Assembly (NCBI GenBank): GCA_049649525.1 | Contig: JBARZE010000002.1 | Span: 62,001 to 126,000 of the forward strand | Direction: 5' to 3' | From: JAAURB01 sp049649525 | Lineage (GTDB): Bacteria > Cyanobacteriota > Cyanobacteriia > Cyanobacteriales > Microcoleaceae | DNA length: 64,000 nt | In this document: piece by piece, positions 46,296-55,455 of the stretch | Layout of the letters: each line of letters starts with the position of its first letter | Numbering within the stretch: position 1 is the first letter of the stretch | Program-made: the position numbers and the translations under genes | Notes under the pieces: model-generated | Seen by the model: the letters and a program-made list of their open reading frames with translations, nothing else | Told to the model about the DNA's origin: nothing | The model's database searches: none

Positions 46296-47492
46296 ATGAC
46301 TGAACAATCAAACCGTATTTGTATTCTCGGTGGTGGCTTTGGTGGCCTCTATACCGCCCTGCGTCTGAGTCAGCTTCCGTGGCAACCCTCAGAAAAACCT
46401 GAAATTCTGTTGATCGATCAACGAGATCACTTTTTATTCTCACCCTTGCTGTATGAATTGCTGACTGGGGAATTACAAACCTGGGAAATTGCCCCACCCT
46501 ACGAAAAACTCCTCGAAAATACCGGAATTCGGTTTTATCAAGGAACCATTGCAGAGATTAATCTCGAACAAAAACAAGTCAAACTCAACGATGAGAGTCA
46601 ATGGTCTTACGATCAAATTGTCTTGGCCATGGGGGGAGAAACGCCTTTAACCAACATTGAAGGAGTGGCAGAACATTGTATTCCGTTTCGCACAGTCGAA
46701 GATGCCTATCGCCTCGAAGAACGCCTCAGACAGCTTGAAACCACCAATCTAGATCGAATTCGCGTTGCGGTCGTGGGTGGGGGATATTCTGGGGTGGAAA
46801 TAGCTTGTAAACTGGCTGATAGATTGCAATCAAAAGGACGAATTCGCCTGATCGATCGCAATGACTCTATTTTGCGTCATGCCCCTAGCTTTAATCAAGA
46901 AGCCGCCCAGGAAGCTTTACAGAAAAAAAAGGTTTGGCTAGATTTAGAAACCAGTGTAACCGCAGTCACTGCAGATACGATTTCTTTAGAATATCGCGGA
47001 CAGGTCGATACCATTCCGGTTGATGTGGTACTGTGGACGGTTGGAACTGAAGTAGCGCCGATTGTGCGATCGCTACCCTTACTACATAATGATCGAGGTC
47101 AACTGATGACCACCTCAACTTTACAAATCATCGATCATCCGGAAATTTTTGCCTTGGGAGATCTCGCAGATAGTAAAGATGCCGACGGCAAAGCTATCCC
47201 CACCAGCGCCCAAGCAGCCCTACAACAAGCAGACTATGCGGGTTGGAATATTTGGGCATTACGAACCGGACGGCCATTATTACCCTTCCGTTATCAGTCT
47301 TTGGGAGAAATGATGACCTTGGGAACCGATAACGCCACCTTAACCAGTTTAGGAGTGAAATTAGATGGTCAAATGGCTTATTTAGCCCGTCGTCTGCTTT
47401 ATCTCTCCCGCCTTCCCACCTTCGATCATCAAGTCCGAGTGGCGTTTAATTGGATGACTCGTCCATTCCAAGAGATGATGACAGGTCAATAA
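46296..47492 (+). CDS. Type II NAD(P)H dehydrogenase (NDH-2)
   Basis: This 398-aa flavoprotein passes electrons from NAD(P)H to quinone without pumping protons. The FAD motif ICILGGGFGGLYTALRL is at the N-terminus, and the NADH-binding motif RVAVVGGGYSGVEIACKL is near residue 155. FALGDLADSKD and PTSAQAALQQADYAGWNI near the C-terminus are typical of Ndb/Ndh proteins. A hydrophobic or amphipathic C-terminal segment (LARRLLYLSRLPTF) may dock on the thylakoid or plasma membrane. Some cyanobacterial members act as redox sensors instead. Confidence 0.92.
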   Translation: MTEQSNRICILGGGFGGLYTALRLSQLPWQPSEKPEILLIDQRDHFLFSPLLYELLTGELQTWEIAPPYEKLLENTGIRFYQGTIAEINLEQKQVKLNDESQWSYDQIVLAMGGETPLTNIEGVAEHCIPFRTVEDAYRLEERLRQLETTNLDRIRVAVVGGGYSGVEIACKLADRLQSKGRIRLIDRNDSILRHAPSFNQEAAQEALQKKKVWLDLETSVTAVTADTISLEYRGQVDTIPVDVVLWTVGTEVAPIVRSLPLLHNDRGQLMTTSTLQIIDHPEIFALGDLADSKDADGKAIPTSAQAALQQADYAGWNIWALRTGRPLLPFRYQSLGEMMTLGTDNATLTSLGVKLDGQMAYLARRLLYLSRLPTFDHQVRVAFNWMTRPFQEMMTGQ

Positions 47493-47514
47493 TCTTTAAC
47501 TTTGACATCCTCCT

Positions 47515-47610
47515 CGTTATGTTAGTTATTAGTTATTAGTTTATAGTTATCGGTTGCAAATGAAGTACTAATCATTAAAAACTAACGACTAACTACTAAA
47601 AACTAAAAAC
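47515..47610. repeat. Low-complexity TTAGT/ACTAA-rich intergenic repeat
   Basis: TTAGTTATTAGTTTATAGTT on the left is answered by runs of ACTAAC/ACTAAAAAC on the right. The two arms are imperfectly complementary and could form a long AT-rich hairpin between the convergent NDH-2 and PaiB-like genes. Confidence 0.6.
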
Positions 47611-47653
47611 GACCTGGGGTAGTTGACGGTGACTATCCCAATTCTCAGTTTAA

Positions 47654-48283
47654 TTATCCCTCAGATTCAAGGTTGTGCTGCATTGCTTGAGCGATCGCTT
47701 GAGTCTGGGGATCATCACTTTTTGACAACCCATGGGCCACATTCACTTGATCGCGATCGCTGCGGTTCTGACTCAGTTTATATTTACCTTGCAGGCGTGT
47801 CACCGTCATTTCAAACCCAACAATTCCATCCATCATGCCTTCACGATAACGCTCAGATAAACCCTGCCACTGAGATTTGTAATCAGAACTATAGGTATCC
47901 AGCATTTGATCAATCATCTGATCCATTGACTCCGGGGAGTTCTGGAGGGTAATCATTTCAGGCATACCGTAAGCGTGAACAGCAATATAGTTCCAGGTGG
48001 GTACGTTTTCTTGTTTTTCGTAGGCAGAGGGCGAGATATAGGCGTGAGGGCCAGTAAAAACGGCAAGAGATTCATATTCCCCGAAAGACTGCCATTGAGG
48101 ATTGAGTTTAGCCAGATGACCTGTTAGCTTCACAATATTATCTTGCAAAGTGACAACTAAAGGGATATGAGAGGCCATCGGAACACCCTCTTTTACGGAT
48201 ATTAAGGTTGCGAAGCTGTTAGTACGCATAAAAGCGACCAATTTCTCAATATCTTCTTCTTTAAATGCAGGTGGAATATACAT
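47654..48283 (-). CDS. FMN-binding PaiB-family protein
   Basis: This 209-aa split-barrel flavin-binding protein begins MYIPPAFKEEDIEKLVAFMR. It carries HIPLVVTLQ, a conserved HLAKLNPQW segment, FTGPHAYISPSAYEKQENVPTWNY and AVHAYG, the hallmarks of PaiB (a negative transcriptional regulator of sporulation and protease genes in Bacillus, related to FMN-binding oxidoreductases). The role in cyanobacteria is not known. The gene is convergent with NDH-2; its upstream side has a degenerate copy of a dispersed palindrome. Confidence 0.88.
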   Translation of the reverse strand: MYIPPAFKEEDIEKLVAFMRTNSFATLISVKEGVPMASHIPLVVTLQDNIVKLTGHLAKLNPQWQSFGEYESLAVFTGPHAYISPSAYEKQENVPTWNYIAVHAYGMPEMITLQNSPESMDQMIDQMLDTYSSDYKSQWQGLSERYREGMMDGIVGFEMTVTRLQGKYKLSQNRSDRDQVNVAHGLSKSDDPQTQAIAQAMQHNLESEG

Positions 48284-48547
48284 ACAAATCTGAGGCTAAC
48301 TCTATCTGTTTTAAGAATATACGCCGTATTGAGATTGTCTTGTTAAGCAGTTTTCTATCATATCTATTGAATTTATCGATAGTAAAATTCTATTTCTACA
48401 TAGAGACGCTAAATTGATCGAGTGATATTAAAAAATTATATTCTGGCGTAGAGACTTTGCAGGTAAAAACGTTACATATAACGTCACGACAGAATTGTTA
48501 ATTATATAATGCCTTGACACAAGATAGTGATTTAAGCCGACACAGTA

Positions 48548-49333
48548 TTAAAGTGGCGATCGCAGTTGATCAATGGCTTCTAAGTAACTGGGGATCGGTT
48601 CAGTCGCGATGCGGCAGGCTTCTCGATCTACCGAGATGATATCGTCCCCCCAAAATACTTGACCCAAGGGGATAGACTTACCTTTATCTGGTTTCCAGTT
48701 TGGACTATAAAATTTTTGATTACCATCGACAACCGCCCCATCAAATAGATGTCCCACACAAAAATAAACATCTTGCAAAATCAACGGAACAGAGGGACGA
48801 TGCAGTTGACCCCGTGAGTTGGGGCTGCGGGCTTTATAGTGCGATCGCGGAAACAAGCCGTATAAATTTTTCAAAGATGCTGAAATTAAGGGTTCTCCTT
48901 TGAGATGTGTCCGTTTCAGCGCCCCTACTGTAATGCGACAATCAACTTCTTTGAGTAAAGCCGGGGCTAACATTGTCGGATAGCGTACGGGTTGAGGCGA
49001 TAAATTAGGATACTCAATCAATTTGAGTTTGTCTGCATCTAGGATTTGCATCCCGCTATCCAACACCTGGGATATACCTAGGTGATCTGTAATTTCTCCA
49101 AGAGACATAGCAGAACACACACCTTCGACTATCAGAATTTCTGCGGTAGGGTTCACTTTCCGGATTTGGTGCAAAACTTGCTGTAGTACTTCAAGACTTA
49201 CGGTGACTGGGGCCGCGACCGGATAGCCTAGATTCGGTTTAACCAGAATCCGTTGGGCTGTATTGGCTGTGGGGGGCGGTTGGTAACTAAATTGGGCAGC
49301 GGGGGAGACTTGAACGAAAGAACTTTTTATCAT
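48548..49333 (-). CDS. DUF362 domain protein
   Basis: The protein has 261 aa. The pattern VKPNLGYPVAAPVTVSLEVL, EILIVEGVC, GALKRTHLKGEPLISASLKNLYGLFP and DISVDREACR-like C-terminal residues fits DUF362, a family of unknown activity that often occurs near iron-sulfur proteins. No cysteine cluster typical of ferredoxin fusions is present. The gene is alone, with a 265-base gap to the PaiB-like gene; that gap contains a degenerate GTAGAGAC/ACGTTACATATAACGT repeat around 48443-48490. Confidence 0.8.
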   Translation of the reverse strand: MIKSSFVQVSPAAQFSYQPPPTANTAQRILVKPNLGYPVAAPVTVSLEVLQQVLHQIRKVNPTAEILIVEGVCSAMSLGEITDHLGISQVLDSGMQILDADKLKLIEYPNLSPQPVRYPTMLAPALLKEVDCRITVGALKRTHLKGEPLISASLKNLYGLFPRSHYKARSPNSRGQLHRPSVPLILQDVYFCVGHLFDGAVVDGNQKFYSPNWKPDKGKSIPLGQVFWGDDIISVDREACRIATEPIPSYLEAIDQLRSPL

Positions 49334-49652
49334 TTATAATCAAAATTTTTTGATTCAGTTAAATAGAATTAATCTCAGCGATTATACTGAATAATATCAA
49401 AAATTCATTACAGCTTTAGAATAGAGTCTGATTGCAGAGTTCGGAATTTAAAGATTGATTAAGTTGAGACAGTCGCTTAGAGATTCAAGTATAAGTAATA
49501 TAGGGGATCAGGGAAAACGACAAAAGATATCACCTTAATCATGTGATTTGAATCACTGAATTCAGGAGTCAGCAGATTATGATTAAAATCATGAAAACAA
49601 AAATCCAGATTTTTTAAGCACCTGTTATAAAGTGACATAGGATACAAAAATA
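49334..49652. other. AT-rich intergenic region (319 bp)
   Basis: No gene or strong structure was seen. It holds the divergent promoters of the DUF362 gene and the following small gene. Confidence 0.4.
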
Positions 49653-49898
49653 ATGCTTTCAACAAAACAAGCTCAACTCATTCAGTTTTTACGTTTGGAA
49701 TTAGCCCTTCCTGCTTCTTCTATCGCAATGGCGCTCAGGCATCCTGAACAGGATAAGGGCCAACTACCGATGATTCTATGGCAATATGGGTTAGTTAATC
49801 TCGAACAACTCGATCGGATCTTTGACTGGTTGGCTCGGTTCGGCGGTACAATCGATCAGCCCCTCAGAGAAACTGTTCCTTTAGCAACTAACGAATAA
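49653..49898 (+). CDS. DUF2949 family small protein
   Basis: This 81-aa protein starts MLSTKQAQLIQFLRLELALP and contains LPMILWQYGLVNLEQLDRIFDWL. That pattern matches DUF2949, a small helical family found mainly in cyanobacteria and without known function. There is no membrane segment. The gene stands alone between AT-rich gaps. Confidence 0.8.
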   Translation: MLSTKQAQLIQFLRLELALPASSIAMALRHPEQDKGQLPMILWQYGLVNLEQLDRIFDWLARFGGTIDQPLRETVPLATNE

Positions 49899-50735
49899 GG
49901 ACGATATCACTAAAATTAGAATCGACACAAAACTTTCTGAGATCATGTGGATCTAGATTGAACAAAGTTAATTCTTTGAGAAGTTTTTATTTACTGAAAG
50001 CGATTAATTCGTGATTTAAAATTTAACTAGATTACTTAATTCTGATATTCTGACAATAGCTAATTTAATATTATTGCTGGCTATTTATTTTTATTATTTA
50101 TAGATTTAATCTTAAAAATTTTAAATTAATTATTATAAATTAATCCTATATTTGATTTAATCATAGCTACTTTTAATTAAAACTAAACTAAAACAAGCTT
50201 ACTTATCCGAATTATAAAATATAAAAATACTGACTATATTCTTTTTATAATAATCTTGATTAAATCATTAATATCATAGTACTTTAAATAGAAAAATCGA
50301 TCAATTCATTTAAAATCTTTTTGCCAATTTTTATCAAAATCTTTGGCGATATTGTTCTGTTGAATTGAACTGAACTCAAATAAATTATTACTTACTATCT
50401 AAACGATGATGCAACTTCTGCATAGAAGTATTGCAATAAATTCATATATCTTTATACTTTGTAACTTTAGTTACAGTTTGCTCTAGGGGGTTACCCTATA
50501 TTGAACTCCAACGCTTGAGACATAAGTGGTTGACATGAATGTAGCAAGTTAAATGTCTGAATAAAAAAAAATTCAGCAGCTTAACCTCACCCCTAAAAGT
50601 TAGTTATGTTTCAGCTAAGTCTGAAGCTCAATACAGCTTTCAGTGAGTTTTATAAATAAAACTAATCAATAACAGGGTGCAAAGGTCTGCGTGTTGATCT
50701 ACGCAATTCCTTTTAAATCGGTATAGAGGTATTAT
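49899..50735 (+). other. nirA upstream region (837 bp)
   Basis: This very AT-rich gap carries no gene. Its right part holds the NtcA-type promoter at 50461-50502 and a long (about 227-base) leader. No further recognisable structure was seen, apart from AT-rich runs that could extend regulation by other factors such as NtcB. Confidence 0.5.
50461..50502 (+). promoter_or_regulatory. NtcA-activated promoter of the nirA cluster
   Basis: GTA-ACTTTAGT-TAC at 50461-50474 is a perfect NtcA box, followed after 22 bases by the -10 element TATATT (50497-50502). This is the class II arrangement. The start point would be near 50509. It predicts nitrogen-responsive transcription of nirA and the genes after it. 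Confidence 0.9.
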
Positions 50736-52604
50736 ATGACCAATACAGTAGAGTCAAAGACGAAACTGAATAAATTTGAAAGATTTAAAGTAGAAAAAGA
50801 TGGCTTAGCCGTTAAAGATGAGATAGAAGCTTTTGCCCAGATGGGTTGGGAGGCAATGGATGAAACAGATCGAGTCCATCGTCTCAAATGGCTAGGGGTT
50901 TTCTTCCGACCTGTAACACCGGGTAAATTCATGTTACGGATGCGGATGCCTAGCGGTGTCATTAACGCTGAGCAGATGCGGGTTTTAGCCGAAACGGTAC
51001 AACGTTATGGCTCAGATGGTAATGCTGATATTACCACAAGACAAAACCTTCAACTCAGAGGAATTCGGCTTGAAGATATCCCGGAGATTTTCCGTCGGTT
51101 TGAGCAAGTCGGTTTAACCAGTGTGCAGTCGGGGATGGATAACGTCCGCAACATCACGGGTTCTCCGGTCGCCGGACTCGATGCGGATGAACTCTATGAT
51201 ACTCGGGAGTTGGTGCAGCAAGTCCAAGACATGATCACCAACAGCGGTAAAGGAAACCCAGAGTTTACAAATTTACCCCGAAAATTTAATATTGCGATCG
51301 CAGGCTGTCGAGATAATTCAGTTCATGCAGAAATCAACGACATTGCTTTTGTTCCGGCCTTTAAAGAAGAAACGTTTGGTTTCAATGTACTTGTCGGCGG
51401 GTTCTTTTCCGCCAAACGGTGTGAAGCGGCTATTCCGCTAGATGCTTGGGTTACACCCGATCGAGTGGTTGCTATTTGTCGCGCCATTTTGGAAGTCTTC
51501 CGAGATTATGGCTTACGGGGAAACCGTCAAAAATCCAGACTGATGTGGCTGATCGATGAGTGGGGTTTAGACGAATTCCGCACCGCCATTGAACAACAGA
51601 TGGGTCAGTCTTTAGAAGCAGAAGCCGAAAAAGATGAAATTATCTGGGATAAACGAGATCATATCGGGGTTTATGCCCAAAAGCAATCCGGCCTCAACTA
51701 TGTTGGGTTATTGGTTCCAGTCGGACGCTTATATGAGGGGGATATGTTTGAATTGGCTCGTTTAGCCGAAGTTTATGGCAGTGGAGAAATGCGCCTTACC
51801 GTCGAGCAAAACGTAATTATTCCCAATATCCCCGACTCTCGCTTAGAAGCCTTCTTAGCAGAACCTCTCTTACAGAAATTTACCATTAATCCAGCTCCCC
51901 TAACACGGGCATTAGTCTCCTGTACTGGCGCACAATTCTGTAACTTTGCCTTGGTTGAAACCAAAAACCGAGCCTTAGCCATTGCCACAGCAGTAGAAGC
52001 CGAGTTAAATATACCAAAACCTGTTCGCATTCACTGGACAGGCTGCCCCAACTCCTGCGGACAACCGCAAGTGGCTGATATTGGTTTGATGGGTACCAAA
52101 ACCCGCAAAGACGGCAAGATGGTTGAAGGGGTTGACCTATACATGGGGGGCACCGTCGGAAAAGATGCCAAACTCGGCAGCCGAGTGCAAAAAGGTATTC
52201 CTTGTGACGACTTACAAGAGGTATTACAAGGTATTTTAGTCGAACAGTTTGGTGCAGAGTTCAAAAATGGTGCGGTTCAATCTAAACAACCCCCCACTGA
52301 ATCTGATTCACCAACGTCTGATGATGCAGTTAAAGCTCCATCTGTAACTATTGTGTTAGCCAAATCTGGCAAAGAAATTCAATCGACTGAAGCTGATTCA
52401 ATTTTGACAGCCACAGAAGAAGCGGGAATTGAACTCGATAGCAGTTGTCAGTCTGGGACTTGCGGAACTTGTATGCACAAGTTAATTGAGGGTGAAGTGA
52501 AGTATGAAGGTGACCCGGTTGCCCTCAGTGACAGCGATCGCGCCGATGGCATGATTTTAACTTGTATTGCTCATCCGGTGGGACGAGTTGTAATTGACGC
52601 TTAA
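50736..52604 (+). CDS. nirA: Ferredoxin-nitrite reductase fused to a C-terminal [2Fe-2S] ferredoxin domain
   Basis: NirA reduces nitrite to ammonium with six electrons from ferredoxin, in the cytosol. The core (~1-510) has the sirohaem/[4Fe-4S] motifs SCTGAQFCNFALVETKNRA and HWTGCPNSCGQPQ. After a Pro/Ser/Thr-rich linker (~510-540), residues ~543-622 form a plant-type ferredoxin with CQSGTCGTCMHK and a fourth Cys in ILTCIAHP. The total of 622 aa exceeds the usual ~510. The fusion is known in some filamentous cyanobacteria and presumably feeds electrons directly. The gene is the first of the nitrate cluster and has an NtcA promoter. Confidence 0.97.
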   Translation: MTNTVESKTKLNKFERFKVEKDGLAVKDEIEAFAQMGWEAMDETDRVHRLKWLGVFFRPVTPGKFMLRMRMPSGVINAEQMRVLAETVQRYGSDGNADITTRQNLQLRGIRLEDIPEIFRRFEQVGLTSVQSGMDNVRNITGSPVAGLDADELYDTRELVQQVQDMITNSGKGNPEFTNLPRKFNIAIAGCRDNSVHAEINDIAFVPAFKEETFGFNVLVGGFFSAKRCEAAIPLDAWVTPDRVVAICRAILEVFRDYGLRGNRQKSRLMWLIDEWGLDEFRTAIEQQMGQSLEAEAEKDEIIWDKRDHIGVYAQKQSGLNYVGLLVPVGRLYEGDMFELARLAEVYGSGEMRLTVEQNVIIPNIPDSRLEAFLAEPLLQKFTINPAPLTRALVSCTGAQFCNFALVETKNRALAIATAVEAELNIPKPVRIHWTGCPNSCGQPQVADIGLMGTKTRKDGKMVEGVDLYMGGTVGKDAKLGSRVQKGIPCDDLQEVLQGILVEQFGAEFKNGAVQSKQPPTESDSPTSDDAVKAPSVTIVLAKSGKEIQSTEADSILTATEEAGIELDSSCQSGTCGTCMHKLIEGEVKYEGDPVALSDSDRADGMILTCIAHPVGRVVIDA

Positions 52605-52653
52605 ATTTGTTGTTAATTTTTGATTACTAAAAATATAGGAGTTTGTGTTCACT

Positions 52654-53370
52654 ATGACATCTAGAGCCAGTTTAAATTCCTCTGAGTCCATCGCGCTTAA
52701 AGCCCTTTCTGGGGTAGGGTTAGCAATTTTTACCTCATTAATGGTAGTTCACTGGAATAATGCGCTTTCAAAAGTTGAAGTCGTAGAGGAAACGGCACCG
52801 CCAGTAACCCCCTCAACCACAACGAATGCAGCGGCTGCACCCCCTGTACCTTCTGCTAGTGGCGTTGCTCCTGCGGCGACTACAACTTCTGCAATTGCTA
52901 CCGATAGCACAACTGCAACAACCATCCCAACCACTGCACCGATAACAACTTCAACCCCCACGGGTTCAGCAACACAGCCCATTACAACAACAGCCCCAGC
53001 TCAGACTGCACCGAATAATCTAGCAGCAGTCGAGTCAACCCCGACAATAACAGCCCCGGCTCCTGTCGCCCCCAGTCCTCAAGTGGTCGATCCGGCTCAA
53101 GTTGAGGCTTTGGAAATGCAGCTTTATGACACCCTCGACAAAGGATGGACGACTTATCCCTCTTTTGGTCAGGACTTAGTCTACAAAGTGACGGTTGATA
53201 CTGATGGCAGTATTGTCAACTATCAACCTCTACATGGAGCGGCGGTGGACTACCTGAATGAAACTCCGCTTGATGAAGTGACCCCCAACAGTGCAGCGCC
53301 AGGAACTGATTTTGTGGTGGTTTTAACTCCCACTGGTGTGCTGGAAGTTGATTCCTGGATTGGACAATAA
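52654..53370 (+). CDS. Uncharacterised membrane-anchored Thr/Pro/Ala-rich protein in the nitrate cluster
   Basis: The protein has about 238 aa. One N-terminal hydrophobic segment (~13-33, ALKALSGVGLAIFTSLMVVHW) is followed by ~110 residues of Thr-, Ala- and Pro-rich low-complexity linker. A globular domain of ~85 residues follows (QVEALEMQLYDTLDKGWTTY to the end), with conserved-looking FGQDLVYKVTVDTDGSIVNY. This is the layout of a periplasmic or thylakoid-lumen domain on a flexible tether. I recognise no named family. The ATG at 52654 is chosen; a GTG at 52645 is in frame but only 3 bases from the AGGAG site. It lies 49 bases after nirA and 105 before nrtP, which ties it to nitrate use by position only. 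Confidence 0.7.
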   Translation: MTSRASLNSSESIALKALSGVGLAIFTSLMVVHWNNALSKVEVVEETAPPVTPSTTTNAAAAPPVPSASGVAPAATTTSAIATDSTTATTIPTTAPITTSTPTGSATQPITTTAPAQTAPNNLAAVESTPTITAPAPVAPSPQVVDPAQVEALEMQLYDTLDKGWTTYPSFGQDLVYKVTVDTDGSIVNYQPLHGAAVDYLNETPLDEVTPNSAAPGTDFVVVLTPTGVLEVDSWIGQ

Positions 53371-53475
53371 GTCATCCATTTTCATCTGTCTCACAGTTAT
53401 TTGTTATTCACCCAAGTTCCCATAACTCAATAACGAATAACCCATTACCCACTACTATTACGGAGAATTCAATTA

Positions 53476-54999
53476 ATGCTCGGAGAAATGTGGACATTGC
53501 GAGGTCGTTATAAGATCCTCCACTTTACTTGGTTTGCTTTTTTCCTTTCTTTCGTCATTTGGTTTAACCTCGCGCCTCTGGCTAGTACCCTAAAGCAAGA
53601 TCTGGGGTTAGAAGTGTCTCAAATCCGGACTCTCGCGATTTGTAACGTTGCCCTGACCGTACCAGCACGGGTGATTATTGGGATGTTGCTCGACCGCTAT
53701 GGCCCGAGAATTACCTATTCTCTGTTGCTAATGTATGCCACAATTCCCTGTGTGGGATTTGCCTTAGCCCAAAACTTCAGCCAATTAGTTATTGCTCGTT
53801 TGGCTCTTAGTATTGTGGGTGCTGGGTTTGTAATTGGTATTCGGATGGTGGCTGAATGGTTCCCCCCGAAAGAAATCGGCCTCGCTGAAGGGATTTATGG
53901 CGGTTGGGGTAACTTCGGGTCTGCTGCTTCTGCTTTCACGCTTCCTACCATTGCTGCTATTTTAACTTTCGGTGCAGGAGACCTGCTTAACTGGCGCTTA
54001 TCGATCGCGGCAACTGGAATTATCGGCGGACTTTACGGTGCCTTTTACTTCTTTAATGTTCAAGATACACCGCCCGGAAAAGTTTACCAACGTCCGAAAA
54101 AAGCAACAGGAATTGAAGTCACCACAGTCAAGGATTTTTGGTTCTTGATGCTGATGAATGTTCCCCTTAACGTGATTTTGGGTGTATTGGCTTGGCGTTT
54201 AAGCAAAGTCGGCTTCCTCAGCACCGCTGGAATGTACATCGCTTGGCTTGGGTTAGTGGGTTTATATTTGTTCCAAGCTTATGGTTGTTGGAATGTTAAT
54301 AAAGACTTGGTCTTAGGTAAGAAACGTTATCCCCCCGAAGAACGTTACAATTTCTCTCAAGTCGCACTACTCGAACTGACTTATATTGTTAACTTTGGTT
54401 CTGAATTAGCGGTTGTTTCAATGTTACCGAGCTTCTTTGAAGCCACCTTCGGACTCAGTCCACAAGCGGCTGGAATGATTGCGGCGAGTTACGCTTTCAT
54501 GAACTTAGTCTCTCGTCCGGGTGGGGGTTTAATCTCCGATAAACTCGGTAGCCGTAAAAACACTATGGCAATTCTCACCGCAGGTATGGCAATTGGTTAC
54601 CTGATGATGGGTCAAGTCAGTGGCGGTTGGTTCCTTCCTCTGGCTGTACTCTTAACCATGGCTTGTTCCTTCTTTGTCCAAGCGGGTGAAGGATCGACAT
54701 TCGCGATGGTTCCGTTAATTAAGCGTCGGATTACGGGACAGGTGGCTGGAAATGTTGGGGCTTATGGTAACGTGGGTGCTGTAGCTTACCTGACTCTGTT
54801 TAGCTTACTCCCCTCCGGAGACGTGGGAAACCGGGTGTTCTTCGAGGTGCTAGGGGTAGCTGGTTTAATTGTTGCCTTCCTCTGCTGGTTCTTCCTGAAA
54901 GAACCCAAAGGCTCCTTTGCTGACCACCATGAGGGTGAAGAAGAATACACAAATATTCCTCCCTCCCCTGCTTTTGCCAGTGAAGCAATTCGTGAATAA
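53476..54999 (+). CDS. nrtP: Nitrate/nitrite transporter, NarK/NrtP type (MFS)
   Basis: This 507-aa major-facilitator permease has about twelve membrane helices. The nitrate signature appears twice in modified form: GGWGNFGSAASAFTLP (about residue 142) and GNVGAYGNVGAVAYL (about residue 425). The arginines that hold the anion are in ALTVPARVIIGMLLDRYGPR and NLVSRPGGGLISDKLG. The transporter imports nitrate and nitrite across the plasma membrane. It takes the place of the ABC-type nrtABCD found in freshwater model strains. It is in line with nirA upstream and narB downstream. Confidence 0.95.
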   Translation: MLGEMWTLRGRYKILHFTWFAFFLSFVIWFNLAPLASTLKQDLGLEVSQIRTLAICNVALTVPARVIIGMLLDRYGPRITYSLLLMYATIPCVGFALAQNFSQLVIARLALSIVGAGFVIGIRMVAEWFPPKEIGLAEGIYGGWGNFGSAASAFTLPTIAAILTFGAGDLLNWRLSIAATGIIGGLYGAFYFFNVQDTPPGKVYQRPKKATGIEVTTVKDFWFLMLMNVPLNVILGVLAWRLSKVGFLSTAGMYIAWLGLVGLYLFQAYGCWNVNKDLVLGKKRYPPEERYNFSQVALLELTYIVNFGSELAVVSMLPSFFEATFGLSPQAAGMIAASYAFMNLVSRPGGGLISDKLGSRKNTMAILTAGMAIGYLMMGQVSGGWFLPLAVLLTMACSFFVQAGEGSTFAMVPLIKRRITGQVAGNVGAYGNVGAVAYLTLFSLLPSGDVGNRVFFEVLGVAGLIVAFLCWFFLKEPKGSFADHHEGEEEYTNIPPSPAFASEAIRE

Positions 55000-55455
55000 A
55001 TATTGTCTTCTATAATTCGTTATTTGTCTTGAGCATCAATTATCAATGGCAAATAATCACAGATAGGGTGGGTGAGGCATCTTTGTTGCCCCCTACCCTA
55101 ATCTACTTTGATAATGCTAAAACTTTTTTCATCCCGATATCATGAAACCCTGTTCAATTCTATTTAACATCACTTGAACTATAATTAACAGACATTAAGT
55201 CAAAATTTACTGAAGTTTCATTAATATGAATAAAAGGTTAATTAAATTTGTTATAAAGCACTTTAGAATTCAATCAGACTATGATTAAAAATAATAAGAA
55301 TAAATTTAAAATTTAGTCATTATAAAAAAGAAATTGAGGTAAAATAATTGACAAATTTATTATAATTTATCTTCTTATGAGCATTAATTTTATGATTGTA
55401 AATTCATACTGAATTGAATCAAACCATCAGTTAGTCGTCTATCCCCTAAATCACT
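55000..55455 (+). other. nrtP-narB intergenic region with a hairpin
   Basis: The 456-base gap is AT-rich on its right. A hairpin, AGATAGGGT (55061-55069) with ACCCTAATCT (55095-55104), resembles the GGGTGGG/CCCACCC dispersed repeats of cyanobacteria and may also terminate the nrtP transcript. No GTAN8TAC box was seen, so narB may rely on read-through or on another promoter. Confidence 0.55.
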
